From Clostridia bacterium (lineage in GTDB: Bacteria; Bacillota_E; SLMV01; PUMD01), in contig PWUB01000229.1 of NCBI GenBank assembly GCA_003563755.1, positions 1 to 8,329 on the forward strand: 8,329 nt of DNA. The letters run 5' to 3'. A model generated the notes under the pieces. That model worked only from the letters and a program-made list of their open reading frames with translations, ran no database searches and had not been told where the DNA came from. Shown one piece after another: positions 5,646 through 8,329 of this stretch. The translations under genes and the position numbers were made by a program. Each line of letters begins with the position of its first letter. Position 1 is the first letter of the stretch.

Positions 5646-6737
5646 ATGGCCGAACACACGATGCTCACAGGGGAGGACGGGTCCTCCGCGGTCATGGGTG
5701 GTGCCATCCTCGGGGGAGGCGGTGGAGGAAGCCGCGAGATGGGTCATGCCCTGGTGGAGGAAGCGGTGGCGGATGCTGCCGTGCGGATGCTCTCCGCCGA
5801 AGATGCGGTCCGGAGGGATCTGGTATTGATCACGTGTTCTTTGGTCGGGGCACCCGCTGCCCCCGGTGCTCACATCGACGGTGCCGACCTCACGAAGGCG
5901 GTGCAGCTCGTTCTCGAGAACATGGATTCGGGGCTCAGAGCCCCGTCGGTGGGCCTCATCAGCAACGAAAACGGGGCGGTGGCCACTGTGAACGGCTGGC
6001 TGCAGGCATCGATGCTCGATCTGCCCCTGGTGGACCTGCCCTGTAACGGCCGTGCTCATCCCCTGGGCATAATGGGAGCGATGGGGTTGGAGGATCACCC
6101 TGGATATACCTCGCTTCAGGCGGCGGTGGGAGGGCGGCCGGGGAATGAGAGACGCCTACAAGTGGTGGTCCGTGGAGCCCTGGGTGCCGCCTCGGACATG
6201 ATCCGGCAGGCGGCGGTGGGGGCCGGGGGCCTGGTGGGGGTCGCCCGCAATCCGGTCGCCGCGGAATATGCCATGAGGCAGGGAGCTCCCGGGGGCATCA
6301 GCCGGGCACTGCAGGTGGGGCGCACCTGGTACGGGGCGCCCGCCGATGGAGCCTCACGGATCACCGCGGTGGCAGAGGTTCTCGGGGGCGAACACCTCGG
6401 CTCGGGTGTGCTTGAGTCCGTGCAGCTGGATACCCACGGTGGGTTCGACGTGGGATCGGCGAGGATTCGATTGGAACACGGTGCTGCTGACGTAGCTATT
6501 CTCAACGAGTACATGGCCCTGTCGGTGGATGGGCAGCGGGCTGCGACCTTCCCCGACCTCGTAGTCCTCTTCGACGCCGACGGCGTCCCGCTCACATCGG
6601 CGGAGCTGGTCGTCCGCGAGGGCAGCGGAGTACACGTGCTCATCGTTGATCGACGGCACCTGATACTGGGGGCGGGAGCGCTTTCCCTGGCGCACCTGCG
6701 ACGATGCGAGGAGTTGATCGGGGTGAGACTGGTTTGA
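5646..6737 (+). CDS. DUF917 family protein (S-methyl thiohydantoin desulfurase-like)
   Basis: A 363-residue protein of the DUF917 family, whose domains are now named after S-methyl thiohydantoin desulfurase; most members have no tested activity. The glycine-rich N-terminal motif is clear (MGGAILGGGGGGSREMG, about 17-33), followed by the conserved core LITCSLVGAP (about 61-70), VDLPCNGRAHPLGIMGAMG (about 128-146) and the C-terminal domain with LEHGAADVAILNEYM and FPDLVVLFD. Length is normal for the family. Three in-frame ATGs are possible (5631, 5640, 5646). The last has GGAG nine nt upstream and the first has no ribosome site, so 5646 is preferred. The stop overlaps the start of the AroM gene by four nt, so the two are translationally coupled. 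Relatives often sit beside hydantoinase/oxoprolinase-type or AroM genes and peptide transporters. That supports a role in breakdown of a cyclic or modified amino-acid compound, but the substrate is inferred only. Confidence 0.9.
   Translation: MAEHTMLTGEDGSSAVMGGAILGGGGGGSREMGHALVEEAVADAAVRMLSAEDAVRRDLVLITCSLVGAPAAPGAHIDGADLTKAVQLVLENMDSGLRAPSVGLISNENGAVATVNGWLQASMLDLPLVDLPCNGRAHPLGIMGAMGLEDHPGYTSLQAAVGGRPGNERRLQVVVRGALGAASDMIRQAAVGAGGLVGVARNPVAAEYAMRQGAPGGISRALQVGRTWYGAPADGASRITAVAEVLGGEHLGSGVLESVQLDTHGGFDVGSARIRLEHGAADVAILNEYMALSVDGQRAATFPDLVVLFDADGVPLTSAELVVREGSGVHVLIVDRRHLILGAGALSLAHLRRCEELIGVRLV
6720..6726 (+). promoter_or_regulatory. Ribosome binding site deciding the AroM TTG start
   Basis: GGGGTGA, inside the end of the DUF917 gene, lies seven nt before the TTG at 6734-6736. 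It supports that rare start over the upstream in-frame ATG at 6704, which would add ten residues not seen in the family. Confidence 0.6.
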
Positions 6738-7426
6738 AACACGTACTGGGAGCGGTCACCATAGGACAGTCGCCGCGCCCCGATGTCCTGGGTCCCATGA
6801 CCCGGGTGTGGGGCGAGGGACTCAAGATCCTGGAGAGGGGAGCGCTTGATGGTCTATCGGAGGGACAGATAGCGTCCCTTCGTCCGGGCGACGGGGGCGA
6901 AGCCCTGGTGACCCGTCTCTCCGACGGGCGCGAGGTGGTCATAGACCACCACCGCACCGGGGACCTGGTCGCTGGTGCTGCCTGCCACCTCGCCCGGGAG
7001 GGCTGTCGGACGGTGCTGGTGCTGTGCACGGGAGAATTCGATCTTCACGTTCCCGGGGTCCGGCTGGTGTTTCCGCGCCGGGTGCTCACCGGCCTGGTGT
7101 GTGCCCTTCACGGGGAGGGGCCCCTGGGGGTACTGGTACCGCACCGGAGTCAGGAGGAGACGGTTGGGGGATGCTGGAAGAGGGAGGGCCTGGAGGTGGT
7201 CACCGAGACCGCTTCGCCCTACGCCCTTGCTGAAGACGAGGGGCTGTTGTCCCGGCGGGCCCACTCGCTCCGCCGGGCGGGAGCGACTATGATTGTAATG
7301 GACTGCATGGGGTACACACCCGAGATGCGCGGGGTGGTGGTTGATGCGGTGGAGCTGCCGGTGGTGCTGGCTTCCTCAGCGGCGGCCCACGCCGTTGCCT
7401 GCGCCTTCTCGGCCGATCTGCACTGA
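6734..7426 (+). CDS. AroM family protein
   Basis: A 230-residue member of the AroM family, named for the gene beside aroL in E. coli and without a proven reaction. Its fold is related to the Asp/Glu racemase superfamily. The hallmark N-terminus VLGAVTIGQSPRPDV is at residues 4-18. Two cysteines sit where that superfamily has its catalytic pair: VLCTGEFD (Cys98) and VMDCMGYTPEMR (Cys191). Start choice: TTG at 6734 places the hallmark immediately at the N-terminus, overlaps the DUF917 stop as TTGA, and has GGGGTGA seven nt upstream. An ATG at 6704 would add MRGVDRGETG, which looks like read-through of the neighbour. A 17-nt gap separates it from the M42 peptidase gene. The company suggests action on an amino-acid-like intermediate, perhaps racemisation or a related Cys-based step; this is inference. 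No other shikimate-pathway gene is near, so an aromatic role is not supported. Confidence 0.9.
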   Translation: MKHVLGAVTIGQSPRPDVLGPMTRVWGEGLKILERGALDGLSEGQIASLRPGDGGEALVTRLSDGREVVIDHHRTGDLVAGAACHLAREGCRTVLVLCTGEFDLHVPGVRLVFPRRVLTGLVCALHGEGPLGVLVPHRSQEETVGGCWKREGLEVVTETASPYALAEDEGLLSRRAHSLRRAGATMIVMDCMGYTPEMRGVVVDAVELPVVLASSAAAHAVACAFSADLH

Positions 7427-7443
7427 TCCTGGGAGGGATACCA

Positions 7444-8329
7444 TTGGCAGAACTGAAACGAGATGAGCGGCTGAGACTGCTCGAAGAAGTGACCCAGGTG
7501 CCCGGGGTCCCCGGGTACGAGGAGGAAGTGGCGGACTGCCTGGTCCGCTGGCTGGACGGAGTGGCAGAGCCCGAGTACGACGGCCTCGGCAGCGTCCTGT
7601 TCCGTAAAATCGGAGACGGGGACGGACCGTGCATAATGCTCGCCGGGCACATGGACGAGATCGGCTTCATGGTGCGGCACATCACCGATGACGGCTTCGT
7701 GAGGTTTCAGACCCTCGGCGGCTGGTGGGACCAGGTTCTGCTGGGACAGCGCGTGGTCGTCAGGACTCGACGCGGCGACCTGCCCGGGGTGATCGGATCC
7801 AAGCCCCCGCACATCCTGGACGCCGAGGAACGCAAGAAACTGGTGACGAAGAGGAAGATGTTCATCGACATAGGTGCCAGGGACCGGGAGCATGCGGAGA
7901 AGGAACTCGGGGTGCGGATCGGCGACCCCATCATCCCCTTCAGCCCGTTCACCGCCATGGGAGACGAGGATCTGTTGATGAGCAAGGCCTGGGACGACCG
8001 CATAGGATGTGCTCTTTTCGTCGACCTTCTGCACCGGCTCACCGGCGAGTCCCATCCCAATACCGTGGTAGGCGTCGGCACGGTCCAGGAGGAAGTGGGG
8101 CTCCGGGGCGCCAGCACCAGCGTGGAGATGGTGAAGCCGGATGTGGGCATCGCCCTCGAGGTCAGCATCGCCGGGGATGTCCCCGGGGTCAAGGATGATG
8201 AGGCGACCGACCAACTGGGCGGAGGCCCATCCCTTCTGTACTATGATGCCAGCATGATACCCAATCTCAAGCTCAGAGACCTGGTGGTCGAGGTGGCCGA
8301 GGCGGAGGGAATCCCGCTTCAGTGCTCGG
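7444..8329 (+). CDS. M42 family metallopeptidase (glutamyl/deblocking aminopeptidase type; 3' end missing)
   Basis: Cytoplasmic zinc or cobalt aminopeptidase of family M42 (FrvX/CelM/YsdC type), which forms large tetrahedral complexes and trims peptides. The frame is open to the right edge, giving 295 residues of an expected 340-360. Visible motifs: substrate-side VPGVPGYEEEV (19-29), first metal ligand in AGHMDEIG (His69), bridging Asp in SKAWDDRIG (Asp184), general base and ligand pair in TVQEEVGLRGA (Glu216, Glu217), and the third acidic ligand in ALEVSIAGDVPG, where Glu239 replaces the more common Asp, as in a known subgroup. The final His ligand lies beyond the window. The start is TTG at 7444 with GGGAGG seven nt upstream and 17 nt after the AroM stop; no ATG fits. 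It is the third gene of the DUF917-AroM operon and would supply or consume peptide-derived substrate. A 331-residue open frame on the opposite strand is only its shadow. Confidence 0.93.
   Translation, partial: MAELKRDERLRLLEEVTQVPGVPGYEEEVADCLVRWLDGVAEPEYDGLGSVLFRKIGDGDGPCIMLAGHMDEIGFMVRHITDDGFVRFQTLGGWWDQVLLGQRVVVRTRRGDLPGVIGSKPPHILDAEERKKLVTKRKMFIDIGARDREHAEKELGVRIGDPIIPFSPFTAMGDEDLLMSKAWDDRIGCALFVDLLHRLTGESHPNTVVGVGTVQEEVGLRGASTSVEMVKPDVGIALEVSIAGDVPGVKDDEATDQLGGGPSLLYYDASMIPNLKLRDLVVEVAEAEGIPLQCS

Noticed and set aside
6704..6733. ATG start for the AroM gene at 6704
   Set aside because: It adds ten residues absent from the family start. The TTG at 6734 has a well-spaced ribosome site and a stop/start overlap with the upstream gene.
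7219..8214. 331-codon open frame on the - strand
   Set aside because: It lies antisense to the M42 peptidase, whose metal-binding motifs are all intact. Its translation is rich in His and Pro and has no family features. Long antisense frames are expected in GC-rich coding DNA.

Overview
The window is GC-rich, densely coded bacterial DNA holding eight protein genes, two of them cut by the window edges. Strong GGAGG-type ribosome sites, frequent TTG and GTG starts, a near-consensus housekeeping promoter and the gene content (dipeptide-type ABC transport, DUF4282, DUF917, AroM, M42 peptidase) fit a GC-rich member of the Bacillota or a related anaerobic peptide-user such as Synergistota. This is an inference; there is no rRNA or other marker gene. 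The solute-binding protein has a signal peptide without a lipobox, which fits a diderm better than a typical Gram-positive.

Layout, left to right. (1) 1-699, + strand: the 3' part of a DppC/OppC-type permease. (2) 769-2474, - strand: a two-gene ABC-2 exporter, ATPase then permease, with overlapping stop and start, driven by a clear sigma-70-type promoter at 2539-2567. The promoter shows that the ATPase starts at 2474 and not at the longer possible start at 2567. (3) 2568-2894: a noncoding stretch rich in inverted repeats, possibly a structured leader, ahead of a small DUF4282 membrane protein (2895-3248, +). (4) 3249-3459: noncoding, with a 9-bp inverted repeat. (5) 3460-3846, - strand: a four-helix membrane protein of unknown function with its own extended -10 promoter. 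(6) 3996-5540, - strand: a family 5 solute-binding protein with no permease or ATPase beside it. (7) 5646 to the right edge, + strand: an operon of DUF917, AroM-family protein and M42 metallopeptidase, tightly coupled (4-nt stop/start overlap, then a 17-nt gap) and divergent from the binding-protein gene.

Taken together, the right half looks like a small uptake and breakdown module. The binding protein would capture a peptide or peptide-like compound, the M42 enzyme would trim peptides, and DUF917 and AroM (the latter a relative of the Asp/Glu racemase fold with two conserved cysteines) would act on an amino-acid-derived or cyclic intermediate. No substrate can be read from the sequence. The left half is unrelated transport and membrane genes. 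I found no mobile element, CRISPR array, tRNA or rRNA. I also found no convincing novel defence or mobile system; the best leads are the DUF917-AroM-M42 module and the structured noncoding stretch at 2568-2894.
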